Position numbers and translations under genes: made by a program
The notes under the pieces: generated by a model
Databases searched by the model: none
What the model was told of the DNA's origin: nothing
The model's input: the letters and a program-made list of their open reading frames with translations, nothing else
DNA from: DATCMH01 sp036563505
Lineage (GTDB): Bacteria > Pseudomonadota > Alphaproteobacteria > Rhizobiales > Beijerinckiaceae
DNA: 64,000 nucleotides
NCBI GenBank assembly: GCA_036563505.1
Contig: DATCMH010000013.1
Coordinates: forward strand, 65,993 to 129,992
Reading direction: 5' to 3'
Part shown: positions 24,531-37,469 of the stretch, in pieces
Layout of the letters: each line of letters begins with the position of its first letter
Numbering within the stretch: position 1 is the stretch's first letter

Positions 24531-24967
24531 AGCGCTGGCTCCATGCCATCGGGGCGGTGCTGCTGGTGTCCGGCGGCACCGCCTCCGCGCACGAGGGCGC
24601 GACCGGCATCGTCAAGGAGCGCATGGATCAGATGGAAGCGCTCGCCCGGGCGATGAAGCGCATCGATCAGCAGCTCAAGGGCAAGCGGGACCCGGCCAAG
24701 ATCGCGACGGATGCGGAGCTGATCCGCGCCGCCGCCGTGGCGATGCCAGCCCTCTACCCTCCGGGAAGCCGTGACGGCCACACGGAGGCCACCGCCGCAG
24801 TCTGGGAGAAATGGCCCGCTTTCGTTGCGGCCGCCCAGCTTCTCGCCCAAGAAGCCGAGAAGCTGGCGGCGGAGGCCCGATCCGCGCCCGAGGGCGCCGC
24901 CGCGCAGTTCCGCGCGGTGGCGCGGACCTGCAGCGCCTGCCACAAGGTGTTCAAAGCGGGCCGATAG
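24527..24967 (+). CDS. Cytochrome c' family protein
   Basis: A 146-residue periplasmic c-type cytochrome. A signal peptide ends near ASA (residue 21). The mature protein is all-helical (MDQMEALARAMKRIDQQLKG) and carries the haem motif CSACH 10 residues before the C-terminus (RTCSACHKVFKAG), the position diagnostic for cytochrome c'. These proteins bind NO and are linked to nitrosative or metal stress. It is translationally coupled to the DUF305 gene and followed by a hairpin at 25030-25061. Confidence 0.9.
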   Translation: MKRWLHAIGAVLLVSGGTASAHEGATGIVKERMDQMEALARAMKRIDQQLKGKRDPAKIATDAELIRAAAVAMPALYPPGSRDGHTEATAAVWEKWPAFVAAAQLLAQEAEKLAAEARSAPEGAAAQFRAVARTCSACHKVFKAGR

Positions 24968-25029
24968 CCTTCGGGCTCCCGGCTGAGCGCTGCCCCAAGA
25001 ACATCCCGTTCGCCGGCAGCGAAATCGCA

Positions 25030-25061
25030 TGATGGACGCCGACCGTCGTCGGCGTCCATCA
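25030..25061. terminator. Perfect hairpin after the cytochrome c' gene
   Basis: A 14-bp perfect stem TGATGGACGCCGAC / GTCGGCGTCCATCA has loop CGTC. There is no U-tract, so a weak or Rho-assisted terminator, or a stem that stabilises the mRNA end, is likely. Confidence 0.6.
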
Positions 25062-25213
25062 CGGTCCGTCGGTGGCCGAAGCCTCAGCGGCGCAAGGCTC
25101 GTTGCAGGCGGCGTTCTGGACAGGGTAGGGCGCGTTCATCCAAACTCGGGCCGCTGTTCGGTAAAGCGAACACGGAATGCTTTTCCGCTTGTCAGGGCGT
25201 CCAGCAGCACATA

Positions 25214-25231
25214 AACATATCTTTATATGTT
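25214..25231. promoter_or_regulatory. 18-bp palindromic operator before the ArsR-methyltransferase gene
   Basis: AACATATCTTTATATGTT has perfect 7-bp arms around a 4-nt centre, inside a sharply AT-rich patch, ending 16 nt before the start codon of the regulator. The position suggests autoregulation of the sahR-like/metF/metH unit. The binding protein is inferred. Confidence 0.7.
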
Positions 25232-25247
25232 GAGCTGACGGGCCTCG

Positions 25248-26261
25248 ATGACCGCGTTTACCCCGCCGACCTTGCCGAATGCCTTGGAGGCGCTGCGTGC
25301 CGCCGCCGAGGAGACGCGCCTGCGCCTCCTCGCTCTGCTGGCCGAGGGCGAACTCTCCGTCTCGGACCTGACCGACATCCTCGGCCAATCCCAGCCGCGC
25401 ATCTCGCGCCATCTCAAGCTCCTTGTCGAGGCGGAGCTCGTCGAGCGGCATCGCGAGGGGGCCTACGCCTTCTTTCGCCTCGCCGATCACGGCGGCGCGG
25501 CCGAGATCCTGAGGCCGATCCTGTCGGCCCTCGACCGCGGCGATCCCCAGCTCTCGGCCGATCGCGCCCGGCTCGTGGCCGTGCGGACGCAGCGCGCCGA
25601 CGCGGCCCAGACCTTTTTCGCCCGCCTCGCGCCGGATTGGGACCGGCTGCGCTCGCTGCACGCGTCGGAGGACGTGGTCGAGGCGGCGGTGCGCGAGGCG
25701 CTGGGCGCCAAGCCCGTGCGCAGCCTTCTCGATCTCGGGACGGGCACCGGCCGCATGCTGCAGCTCTTCGCCCCGCATGTCGGGCGCGCGGTGGGGCTTG
25801 ATGCCAGCCATGCCATGCTGTCCGTGGCCCGGGCCAATCTCGAACGGGCGGGCCTGACCCGGATCGAGCTGCGCCAGGGCGACGTCTACGCCCCGCCCTT
25901 TCCGCGCGGCACCTTCGACCTCGTGATCGTTCATCAGGTGCTGCATTACCTCGACGACCCGGCGCGGGCCCTGCGGGAGGCCGCCCGCCTCGTCGCGCCC
26001 GGGGGGCGGTTGCTCGTCGTCGACTTCGCGCCGCACGGCCTCGAATTCCTGCGCGAGACCCAGGCCCACCGCCGCCTCGGCTTCGCGACGGAGCAGGTCG
26101 CCGGCTGGCTCGAGGAGGCGGGGCTCGCGTGCCGCGTGACGCGGCTCATCGCGCCGCCGACCGCGGGCGAGGGTCAGCTCACGGTGTCGCTCTGGCTCGC
26201 CGAGGACCCGCGCGTCGTCACCGATTGGCCGCTCTCCCCCGCAGCCCGCGAGGTCGCCTGA
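25248..26261 (+). CDS. ArsR-family regulator fused to a SAM-dependent methyltransferase (SahR-like)
   Basis: The 337-residue protein has an N-terminal ArsR winged-helix domain (residues about 10-90: LRAAAEETRLRLLALLAEGE, SVSDLTDILGQSQPRISRHL, then LVERHREGAYAFFRLAD). The Cys metal-binding motif of arsenic sensors is absent. A class I methyltransferase domain follows (residues about 145-330), with the SAM loop LLDLGTGTGRML, VGLDASHAML, DLVIVHQVLHYLDDP and VAPGGRLLVVDF. Fusions of this type upstream of metF/metH match the SahR-type regulators of the methionine cycle, thought to sense S-adenosylhomocysteine. The stop TGA shares its last A with the ATG of metF. Confidence 0.85.
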   Translation: MTAFTPPTLPNALEALRAAAEETRLRLLALLAEGELSVSDLTDILGQSQPRISRHLKLLVEAELVERHREGAYAFFRLADHGGAAEILRPILSALDRGDPQLSADRARLVAVRTQRADAAQTFFARLAPDWDRLRSLHASEDVVEAAVREALGAKPVRSLLDLGTGTGRMLQLFAPHVGRAVGLDASHAMLSVARANLERAGLTRIELRQGDVYAPPFPRGTFDLVIVHQVLHYLDDPARALREAARLVAPGGRLLVVDFAPHGLEFLRETQAHRRLGFATEQVAGWLEEAGLACRVTRLIAPPTAGEGQLTVSLWLAEDPRVVTDWPLSPAAREVA

Positions 26262-27175
26262 TGCTCAACGCTTTCCGCCCCAGCCGCGACAGCGCCCGGC
26301 CGATCCGGGTCTCCTTCGAGTTCTTCCCGCCGAAGACGCCGGAGATGGAAGCGACGCTCTGGTCGTCGATCGAGCGCTTGGCCCCCCTCGACCCGGCCTT
26401 CGTCTCGGTGACCTACGGCGCGGGCGGCTCGACCCGGGAGCGCACCCACAACACGCTGTCGCGCCTCGTGCGCGAGACGCGGCTCAAGCCGGCGGCGCAC
26501 CTCACCTGCGTCGCCGCGACCCGCGCGGAGGTCGACGACGTCGTGCGCTCCTACTGGGACGCGGGCGTGCGCCACGTCGTGGCCTTGCGCGGCGATCCGA
26601 TCGCTGGGCCGGGCACCCCCTACGAGCCTCATCCCGACGGTTACGATCAGACCTGCGATTTGGTTGCCGGTATCAAGCGGGTCGGCGACTTCGAGGTTTC
26701 GGTCTCCGCCTATCCGGAGAAGCACCCCGAGGCCGCGTCGCTCGACGCCGATATCGATGCCCTGAAGGCTAAGGTCGATTGCGGCGCGGACCGAGCCATC
26801 ACCCAGTTCTTCTTCGACAACGACCTCTACTTTCGCTACCTCGATCGTGTCCGGGCGCGCGGGATCACGATCCCGATCGTGCCGGGCATCCTGCCCGTCC
26901 AGAACTTCAAGCAGGCCGCGAATTTCGCCGCCCGCACCGGGGCGAGCGTGCCCGGCTGGCTCGCCCAGCGCTTCGAGGGGCTCGACCAGGATATCGAGAC
27001 CCGCAAGCTCATCGCGGCGGCGGTGGCGGCCGAGCAGGTCATCGACCTCGTCGACCGGGGCGTGACCGACCTCCACTTCTACACCATGAACCGCGCCGAC
27101 CTCGTCTACGCGATCTGCCATCTTCTGGGCTTGAGGGCGCAGCCGGCGGCCGAAGCCGAGAGAGCGGCGGCTTGA
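26261..27175 (+). CDS. metF: 5,10-methylenetetrahydrofolate reductase
   Basis: The 304-residue flavoprotein reduces methylene-THF to methyl-THF, the methyl donor for MetH. Start ATG 26261 overlaps the preceding stop by one base. The family signature is clear: VSFEFFPPKTPEME near residue 12, SVTYGAGGS near 48, ALRGDP near 110, and ADRAITQFFFDNDLYFRYLD near 175-195. Length is typical of bacterial MetF. It is between the SahR-like regulator and metH, in the order expected for a methionine-cycle unit. Confidence 0.97.
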   Translation: MLNAFRPSRDSARPIRVSFEFFPPKTPEMEATLWSSIERLAPLDPAFVSVTYGAGGSTRERTHNTLSRLVRETRLKPAAHLTCVAATRAEVDDVVRSYWDAGVRHVVALRGDPIAGPGTPYEPHPDGYDQTCDLVAGIKRVGDFEVSVSAYPEKHPEAASLDADIDALKAKVDCGADRAITQFFFDNDLYFRYLDRVRARGITIPIVPGILPVQNFKQAANFAARTGASVPGWLAQRFEGLDQDIETRKLIAAAVAAEQVIDLVDRGVTDLHFYTMNRADLVYAICHLLGLRAQPAAEAERAAA

Positions 27176-27183
27176 AATCGGCC

Positions 27184-27305
27184 GTCATTCCGGGGCTCGC
27201 GGAACGCGAGAACCCGGAACCCAAGATCGCTAGCAACCGACTGAATGTGCCCGGGACCGGCCATGGTCCTGGGTTCCGGGTTCCGCTTCGCGGCCCCGGA
27301 ATGAC
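27184..27305. repeat. Inverted-repeat element between metF and metH (family D-like)
   Basis: Outer arms GTCATTCCGGGGC (27184-27196) and GCCCCGGAATGAC-type (27293-27305) pair, as do inner AACCCGGAACCCA and TGGGTTCCGGGTT. The two arms total about 40 nt with a 45-nt centre. It fills the whole metF-metH gap and ends 12 nt before the metH start, so it lies in the mRNA leader of metH. Confidence 0.8.
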
Positions 27306-27317
27306 AACGGGGAACGC

Positions 27318-31076
<3,759 letters not shown>

Positions 31077-31184
31077 GCAAGCTTGGCCGCAGGTGGCAGT
31101 TCACTGTGCTTCGGCGGACACAGACAACGTCGGGGGAACACAGCTACCGTTACGGCAACGATCCCAATCCGCCGTGAGGCTCCG

Positions 31185-32012
31185 ATGCTGAAGCGAATCA
31201 CCCTGGCCGTCCTGACGACCACCGCGCTCGCGGCGGGCGCGGCCCACGCCGCCGACCTGCCCTCCCGCGTCGCCCCGGCGCCGATGTTGCCCCTGCCGCC
31301 CGCCTTCACCTGGTCCGGCTTCTACGTCGGCACCTACAGCGCCCTGATCTCGGCCGAGAACAAGATCACCACGCAGGGCAACGCGGCCAACACGATCGGC
31401 AACGTCGCGACGGGCCGCCGTCCGGCCGCGATCGACGATGACCGCACCGGCCGCTTGAGCGGCGCGCAGATCGGCTACAACCTCCAGTTCGGCATGTTCG
31501 TCGCCGGCGTCGAGGCCGATATCGCCCTCGCGAACGTGACGCCGAAGAGCGTCTACGTCAGCCCGCTCGCGGACGTGAGCTACTTCCGCTCCGACATCGA
31601 CGCCTTCGGCACGGTGCGCGGACGCCTCGGCGTCGCCTTGGACAACGTCCTGATCTACGCCACCGGCGGTCTCGCCGGCGCCGACATCACGGACCGGGTC
31701 GCCTTCTTCCGCAACACCGACCGGGCCTTCCAGTTCGTGGGCAAGAAGAGCGGCGTCGAGTACGGCTACACGGTCGGCGGCGGCGTCGAGATCGCGCTGC
31801 CCGCCTCGCTGCAGCAATACGCGTTCGTGGGCCGTCTCCTCGGCGCGACGGCCGTCTCGATCAAGGCGGAGTACCTCTACTACGACCTCGGCGACCGCAA
31901 CGTGGTCGTGAACAACATCCCGGGCGTGGGCGTGAACTCTTACACGTCCAACTTCGAGCGGACCGGCCACATCGGCAAGATCGGGTTCAACTACCGCTTC
32001 GGGACGATGTGA
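31185..32012 (+). CDS. Omp31-like outer membrane beta-barrel protein
   Basis: A 275-residue protein with a clear signal peptide (MLKRITLAVLTTTALAAGAA, cut after AHA). The mature N-terminus ADLPSRVAPAPMLPLPPAFT and the next WSGFYVGTYSA are the hallmark of rhizobial Omp25/Omp31 porin-like barrels. Repeated G-x-Q-x-G-Y-N-x-Q strands follow and the protein ends in an aromatic-rich strand IGFNYRFGTM. Probable role is envelope stability or passive transport. It is separate from metH by 108 nt. Confidence 0.85.
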   Translation: MLKRITLAVLTTTALAAGAAHAADLPSRVAPAPMLPLPPAFTWSGFYVGTYSALISAENKITTQGNAANTIGNVATGRRPAAIDDDRTGRLSGAQIGYNLQFGMFVAGVEADIALANVTPKSVYVSPLADVSYFRSDIDAFGTVRGRLGVALDNVLIYATGGLAGADITDRVAFFRNTDRAFQFVGKKSGVEYGYTVGGGVEIALPASLQQYAFVGRLLGATAVSIKAEYLYYDLGDRNVVVNNIPGVGVNSYTSNFERTGHIGKIGFNYRFGTM

Positions 32013-32033
32013 GGAGCAGGCGTTTGCCTGTTC

Positions 32034-32423
32034 TCAAATGACCTTGAGGCCGAGATGGGCTGCCATCGGCGTGAAATCTCGGTCCTCATGGAGCAGAGCA
32101 TAGCCGCGATCGATGCAGAAGGTCGCGATGATCAGGTCCGCGGTTTTCCGGACGGTGACGCCGAAACCTCTAAGAGTGCGGTAGTAGTCGGCGGCTTGCC
32201 GCGCGAGCCGCTCATCCAGCATCGCTTCAATTCGAAAAAGGCGGAGACCGCTCTCGAGTTCACGCGCGTGCCGCCGATCCCTCGCTCCCTGAAGCACCTC
32301 CAACAACACGATGTCGCCGACGACGATCTCGTCGACGAACTCGCCTGAGCGGATTCGGAGTGCCGTACCGGACCGGGCGCCTTTGAGGAAGTTGATCCAG
32401 ACTGAGGTATCGACCACGATCAT
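32034..32423 (-). CDS. PIN-domain toxin, VapC-type
   Basis: The 129-residue protein has PIN acidic residues: VVDTSVWINFL at the N-terminus (first Asp), LLEVLQGA (Glu), TADLIIATFC (Asp) and HEDRDF (Asp). VapC toxins are RNases that cut tRNA or rRNA. Its start overlaps the end of the antitoxin gene by 4 nt (ATGA), the usual arrangement. The exact target is unknown. Confidence 0.9.
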   Translation of the reverse strand: MIVVDTSVWINFLKGARSGTALRIRSGEFVDEIVVGDIVLLEVLQGARDRRHARELESGLRLFRIEAMLDERLARQAADYYRTLRGFGVTVRKTADLIIATFCIDRGYALLHEDRDFTPMAAHLGLKVI

Positions 32424-32632
32424 TCGATGACTTGCGGCTCGTCCCCGGTCCGCATGGCCTCAAGATCGCCTTCCCAGCCAATTCCATAAAGATCAGAGAG
32501 CGCTTTGCGCCGCCTCTGGCCGTCGACGAGTTTGCGCAGAGCCTCTTCGACCGTGGCCTTCTTGGTGGGAAGACCCGAGAGCCTCATAGCTTCCGCGAGC
32601 AAACGATCGTCGATGTCGATGTTCGTTCGCAT
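32420..32632 (-). CDS. VapB-type antitoxin (ribbon-helix-helix)
   Basis: The 70-residue protein MRTNIDIDDRLLAEAMRLSG is a typical type II VapB ribbon-helix-helix N-terminus: alternating TNIDID strand, then two helices ending TKKATVEEALRKLVD. The C-terminal part (LYGIGWEGDLEAMR) should wrap the toxin. ATG 32632 is preferred over the 20-codon longer frame, which would run through the operator region. It would repress its own promoter with VapC. Confidence 0.85.
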   Translation of the reverse strand: MRTNIDIDDRLLAEAMRLSGLPTKKATVEEALRKLVDGQRRRKALSDLYGIGWEGDLEAMRTGDEPQVIE

Positions 32633-32645
32633 CAGAGCCGCCCAA

Positions 32646-32673
32646 TGTGTATAGTTTAAAGACAATCTACACA
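32646..32673. promoter_or_regulatory. Candidate operator of the vapBC pair
   Basis: TGTGTA and TACACA form an inverted repeat with a 16-nt AT-rich centre, 14 nt upstream of the antitoxin start on the minus strand. The location suits VapB/VapC autorepression; the assignment is tentative. Confidence 0.45.
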
Positions 32674-32696
32674 CGGCGGTGATCGTCATCAAGGTC

Positions 32697-33929
<1,233 letters not shown>

Positions 33930-33940
33930 GGGCGTGCCTT

Positions 33941-34145
33941 TCCCTCCCCCCTCGCGGGGGAGGGTGGCCTCGCCGTGAGGCGAGGTCGGGAGAGGGGGGC
34001 GCCGCGTCGCGGCGCACGGCGTGAGCCGATGCGATGATTGGGCGATGAGGGTGCGAAATTCGCTTCGCGAGCGCCCGTTACGGGCGCGACCCCTCTCCCG
34101 ACCCCCGCTGACGCGGGGGCCACCCTCTCCCGCAAGGGGAGAGGA
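33941..34145. repeat. Compound family B repeat inside the exporter operon
   Basis: Two family-B arms face each other: GGGGGAGGGTGGCCTCGCC-type at 33953-33970 and GCCACCCTCTCCCGCAAGGG-type at 34120-34140, with a centre containing GCTTCGCGAGCGCCCGTTACG. It fills the 229-nt gap between the ATPase and permease genes. The centre resembles that of 47183-47362. Confidence 0.8.
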
Positions 34146-34158
34146 AAATGCCGAGATC

Positions 34159-34878
34159 TCACGCCGCGTCCTCCAACTCGCGCCGGGCGAGGAGCGGCTC
34201 CTGCCGGACGTCCTCCAACACGCGCCCATCCTTGAAGCGCACGAGGCGCTTCGCGTGGCGGGCGACGTCGGCGTCATGGGTGACGAGGACGACGGTGACG
34301 CCCTCGGCGTTGAGCTCCTGGAAGAGGGCCAGGATCTCGATGGCCGTGCGGCTGTCGAGGGCGCCCGTCGGCTCGTCCGCGAGGAGGAGCGAGGGCGCGT
34401 TCACCAGAGCCCGGGCGATGGCGACGCGCTGCTGCTGGCCCCCCGACAGCTGCATCGGCCGGTGGTGCCAGCGGTCGCCGAGACCGACCCTGTCGAGGGC
34501 GCCGCGCGCCCGCACCTTGCGGGTCTTGGCGTCCACCCCGGCATAGACCATGGGCAGCTCGACGTTGCCCAGCGCGTCGGTGCGGGGCAGCAGGTTGAAT
34601 TGCTGGAAGACGAAGCCGATCTCGCGGTTGCGCAGGGCCGCGAGCCCGTTGGCGTCGAGCGTCTCGACCGGCGTGCCGTTGAGGCGATACGCGCCGTGGG
34701 TCGGCCGGTCGAGGCAGCCCACGAGGTTCATGAAGGTGGACTTGCCCGAGCCCGACGGGCCCATCACCGCCACGAACTCGCCGGCCTCGATGGACAGGGA
34801 CACGCGGTCGAGCGCCACGACGCGGCCGGCGTCGAGATCGTAGGTGCGGGAGAGGTCGCGGGTCTCGATGAGGGCCAC
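34159..34878 (-). CDS. MacB-like ABC transporter ATP-binding protein
   Basis: The 239-residue ATPase has Walker A GPSGSGKSTF near residue 41, Q-loop FVFQQFNLLP, signature LSGGQQQRVAIARAL and Walker B LLLADEPTGALDS with H-loop VTHD. The type matches the LolD/MacB subgroup. Its start is 11 nt after the end of the adaptor gene. The permease follows after the repeat-filled gap. Confidence 0.95.
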   Translation of the reverse strand: MALIETRDLSRTYDLDAGRVVALDRVSLSIEAGEFVAVMGPSGSGKSTFMNLVGCLDRPTHGAYRLNGTPVETLDANGLAALRNREIGFVFQQFNLLPRTDALGNVELPMVYAGVDAKTRKVRARGALDRVGLGDRWHHRPMQLSGGQQQRVAIARALVNAPSLLLADEPTGALDSRTAIEILALFQELNAEGVTVVLVTHDADVARHAKRLVRFKDGRVLEDVRQEPLLARRELEDAA

Positions 34879-34889
34879 GGATGCGCGCC

Positions 34890-36626
34890 TCAGAAGGGGC
34901 GAGGACCCCGCGGCCGCTGGCCGGGGCCGGTCTCGGGCGGGACCGCGACCGGGCGCGGGCCGCCGCCGGTGATCACCGCATCGCCCTCCTTCAGTCCGCC
35001 GAGGACTTCCGTCGTGCTGCCGTCGCTGACGCCGAGCCGCACGGGCACGGCCTTCGGCTGGCCGTTCTCGTCGATTACGAAGACGCGCCCGGGCGTTCCC
35101 TCGTCCGGGCGTCGGCGCTCCTCGATCATGGCCGCGAACTTCGCGCGGCGCTCCGGATCGAGCACGGCCGCGATCTTCGCCTGCATGTCCTGGCGCATGC
35201 GCCGGAAGGCGGCGCGGCGCTCCTCCTCCGTCAGCGAAGGGTCGCGCCCGGGCGCGGCGGCTCGGGCCTCCGCGATGGCGCTCGCGATGGCTTGCATCTG
35301 CTCGGGTGTCGGCTGCACCTCCGCGACGAGGCGCTCGCGCAGTGCTTCCATCGCGCGGCTGCCTCCGCCGCCGCGGGGGAGGGCGCTCATGTCGATGCCC
35401 GCCGCGACCGCCGGCGCCGGTCCCGTGACCGCGGCGGGAGCGCCCGGCGGGCGGAAGCGCAGGGCCGCGTTGGCGACGCGAAGTGCCAGCGCCCGCTCGT
35501 CGGTGACGATGGACAGGTTCGCAGTCATGCCGGGCAGGAGCGCCTGATCGGGATTCTTGACGCCGATCACGGCCGTGTAGGTGACGACGTTCTGCACGGT
35601 CTGGGCGCCGAGGCGCACCATGCGGACGAAGCCGCTGAAATTGCGGTTCGGGTAGGCGTTCACCGTGAAGCTCACGGGTTGGCCTTCCTTCAGACGCCCG
35701 ACATCGGCCTCGTCGATATTGGCCCAGATGTCGATCTCGCGCAGATCCTGGGCCACCGTGAAGAGGGTGGGGGCCGAGAGCGAGGCGGCGACCGTCTGTC
35801 CGAGGTCAATGTCGCGCTTGACCACCACGCCTTCCACGGGCGAGCGGATCTCGGTGCGCTCGAGGTCGATCTCGACGTCGCGCAGCTTGGCCTGACGCTG
35901 CAGGATGACGGCCTCCGCCGATTGCACCTGTGCCTCGGCGAGCGCGATGTCGGCGGAAAGACCGTTGAGCTCGGCGCGGATAGAGGCGATCTGCGCCTCG
36001 GAGGAGGCCAGCGTCGCCTGCTGCACCTCGGTCTGCGTGCGGGCGGTGTCGAGCGACGTCTGCGAGCCGACGGCGCGGGCGGTGAGCTCCGTCTGGCGCT
36101 CGAGCGTGCGCCGTGCGTCGGCGAGCAAGGCCGCGACGCGCTCGCGCTGGGCCTGCATGTCCTTCAGCCCGGCCTCGGCCTTGATCCGGGAGGCGCGGGT
36201 GCGCTCGACTTGCGCTCGGCGCTGGGCAAGGTCGGCTTGAGCCTGCGCGAGGTCGGCGCGCGCTGCGTCGCGCCGCGAGCGGATCTGCTCGGAATAGAGG
36301 CGGGCCATCACCTGGCCGGCCTTCACGGGGCTGTTGTAATCGGCCAGCACCTCGATCACCTGGCCCGACAACTGCGAACCGACGAGCACCGTGGTGACCG
36401 GGTTGAGGGTGCCCGTGGCGCGTACGCTTGCCGTGATGGGGCCGCGCTCGACGCTGGCGAGGCGGTAAGGCGCTTCCGCCGCGCGGCCGGCGCCGCGCCA
36501 CGCGTAGAGGCCGCCCGCCGCGGCGCCGAGCCCTGCGACCACGCCGCCGATGATGAGAATCCGCCGAATCGCCACGAACGCCGTTCGCCCCAAAGCCCTT
36601 CGAGAGAGCCTTTCCTTGGGCGCCAA
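34890..36626 (-). CDS. MacA-like periplasmic adaptor subunit with inserted helical segment
   Basis: A 578-residue membrane-fusion protein: N-terminal anchor helix (RRILIIGGVVAGLGAAAGGL), lipoyl/barrel-sandwich halves around a long coiled coil (residues about 110-260), a beta-barrel (IDIWANIDEADVGRLKEGQP) and a C-terminal membrane-proximal domain. Between barrel and end lies an extra helical segment of about 110 residues (about 405-515) with DPSLTEEERRAAFRRMRQDM and AAVLDPERRAKFAAMIEERR, resembling Spy/LTXXQ proteins. The TTG start at 36626 is uncertain; GTG at 36575 would begin closer to the anchor. It pairs with the ATPase and permease downstream. Confidence 0.88.
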   Translation of the reverse strand: MAPKERLSRRALGRTAFVAIRRILIIGGVVAGLGAAAGGLYAWRGAGRAAEAPYRLASVERGPITASVRATGTLNPVTTVLVGSQLSGQVIEVLADYNSPVKAGQVMARLYSEQIRSRRDAARADLAQAQADLAQRRAQVERTRASRIKAEAGLKDMQAQRERVAALLADARRTLERQTELTARAVGSQTSLDTARTQTEVQQATLASSEAQIASIRAELNGLSADIALAEAQVQSAEAVILQRQAKLRDVEIDLERTEIRSPVEGVVVKRDIDLGQTVAASLSAPTLFTVAQDLREIDIWANIDEADVGRLKEGQPVSFTVNAYPNRNFSGFVRMVRLGAQTVQNVVTYTAVIGVKNPDQALLPGMTANLSIVTDERALALRVANAALRFRPPGAPAAVTGPAPAVAAGIDMSALPRGGGGSRAMEALRERLVAEVQPTPEQMQAIASAIAEARAAAPGRDPSLTEEERRAAFRRMRQDMQAKIAAVLDPERRAKFAAMIEERRRPDEGTPGRVFVIDENGQPKAVPVRLGVSDGSTTEVLGGLKEGDAVITGGGPRPVAVPPETGPGQRPRGPRPF

Positions 36627-36665
36627 TGTCGCCGATTTCGCGGCGCGAGGCGAGTTAAGTTCTTG

Positions 36666-37469
36666 TCATGCGTCGGAAAGCCCCGCGCCATCCGGGGACC
36701 GCGCCGGGCGCGCGGGCCGGCTCGCGATGAGGTCGCGCAGCGTCGTGATCGTGGACGCGTCGGCGATGCCGTCGACGCGCTCGGGCCGGAAGTGGCGCTG
36801 GAAAGCCGTGACCGCGAAGGCCGTCTCCTCGCAGTAGCGGCCGGAGATCGGAACGCCGTAGCCATAGAGAGCCAGCATGGCCTGGAGCGCCTCGACGGGA
36901 GGTCCTTCGTCGCCGGCCTGGAAGAAGCGCCCGTCCCGGATCGGCGCCGGCTCGACCCAGTGGCCGAGCCCCGCCCCGTACAGCGCGCGCCAGGGGAAGC
37001 GCTCGCCCGGGTCGCGCTTGCGCCGCGGCGCGATGTCCGAATGCGCCAGCACCCGATCGGCCGGGATGGTCCAGCGCGCGCAGAGATCGAGGCCGAGTGC
37101 GATGACGCTCGCGATCTGCGCCTCGTGAAAGGGCGGCAGCCCACCATCGTGGCCCGCGTTCGCGATCTCGATCCCGATCGAGCAGGAGTTGATGTCCTCC
37201 TCTCCTGCCCAGCGTCCCGCGCCGGCGTGCCAGGCCCGGCGGCCTTCCGGCACGCTCTGCACCACGTGCCCGTCCTCGAAGACGAAGTAGTGCGCCGACA
37301 CCTTCGAGACGGGGTTGCACAGCCATTGCAGGGCCTCCCCCGCCACCGGCATGCCGGTGTAATGCAGGAGGAGGAGGTCCGGCCGGCGGCCGCCCTTGCG
37401 CTCGTCATGGCTCGGCGACGGAAAGACCTTCGCCGCGACGGAGCTCTCGGGCCGCAGGCGCTCGCTCAC
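36666..37469 (-). CDS. N-acetylmuramoyl-L-alanine amidase (AmpD-like) with peptidoglycan-binding domain
   Basis: The 267-residue enzyme has an amidase-2 domain with zinc ligands in LLLHYTGMPVAG (His) and LAHSDIAPRRKRDPG (His, Asp), plus IGIEIANAG. A C-terminal PG-binding-1 domain (PPVEALQAMLALYGYG, TAFAVTAFQRHFRPE) follows. No signal peptide is seen, which fits cytoplasmic AmpD-type recycling of anhydro-muropeptides. GTG start overlaps the TGA stop of the preceding gene (GTGA), so it is coupled to the TerB-DnaJ gene. Confidence 0.9.
   Translation of the reverse strand: MSERLRPESSVAAKVFPSPSHDERKGGRRPDLLLLHYTGMPVAGEALQWLCNPVSKVSAHYFVFEDGHVVQSVPEGRRAWHAGAGRWAGEEDINSCSIGIEIANAGHDGGLPPFHEAQIASVIALGLDLCARWTIPADRVLAHSDIAPRRKRDPGERFPWRALYGAGLGHWVEPAPIRDGRFFQAGDEGPPVEALQAMLALYGYGVPISGRYCEETAFAVTAFQRHFRPERVDGIADASTITTLRDLIASRPARPARSPDGAGLSDA

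Noticed and set aside
25030..25061. Hairpin as operator of the SahR-like gene
   Set aside because: GC-rich perfect stem with a 4-nt loop right after the cytochrome gene fits an RNA end structure better; the AT-rich palindrome at 25214 is the better operator.
27176..27317. Cobalamin riboswitch before metH
   Set aside because: The gap is explained by an inverted repeat and lacks recognisable B12-box features.
36550..36665. Separate small gene between the adaptor and amidase
   Set aside because: Only an open stretch without start signal or protein features; it is the leader of the exporter genes.
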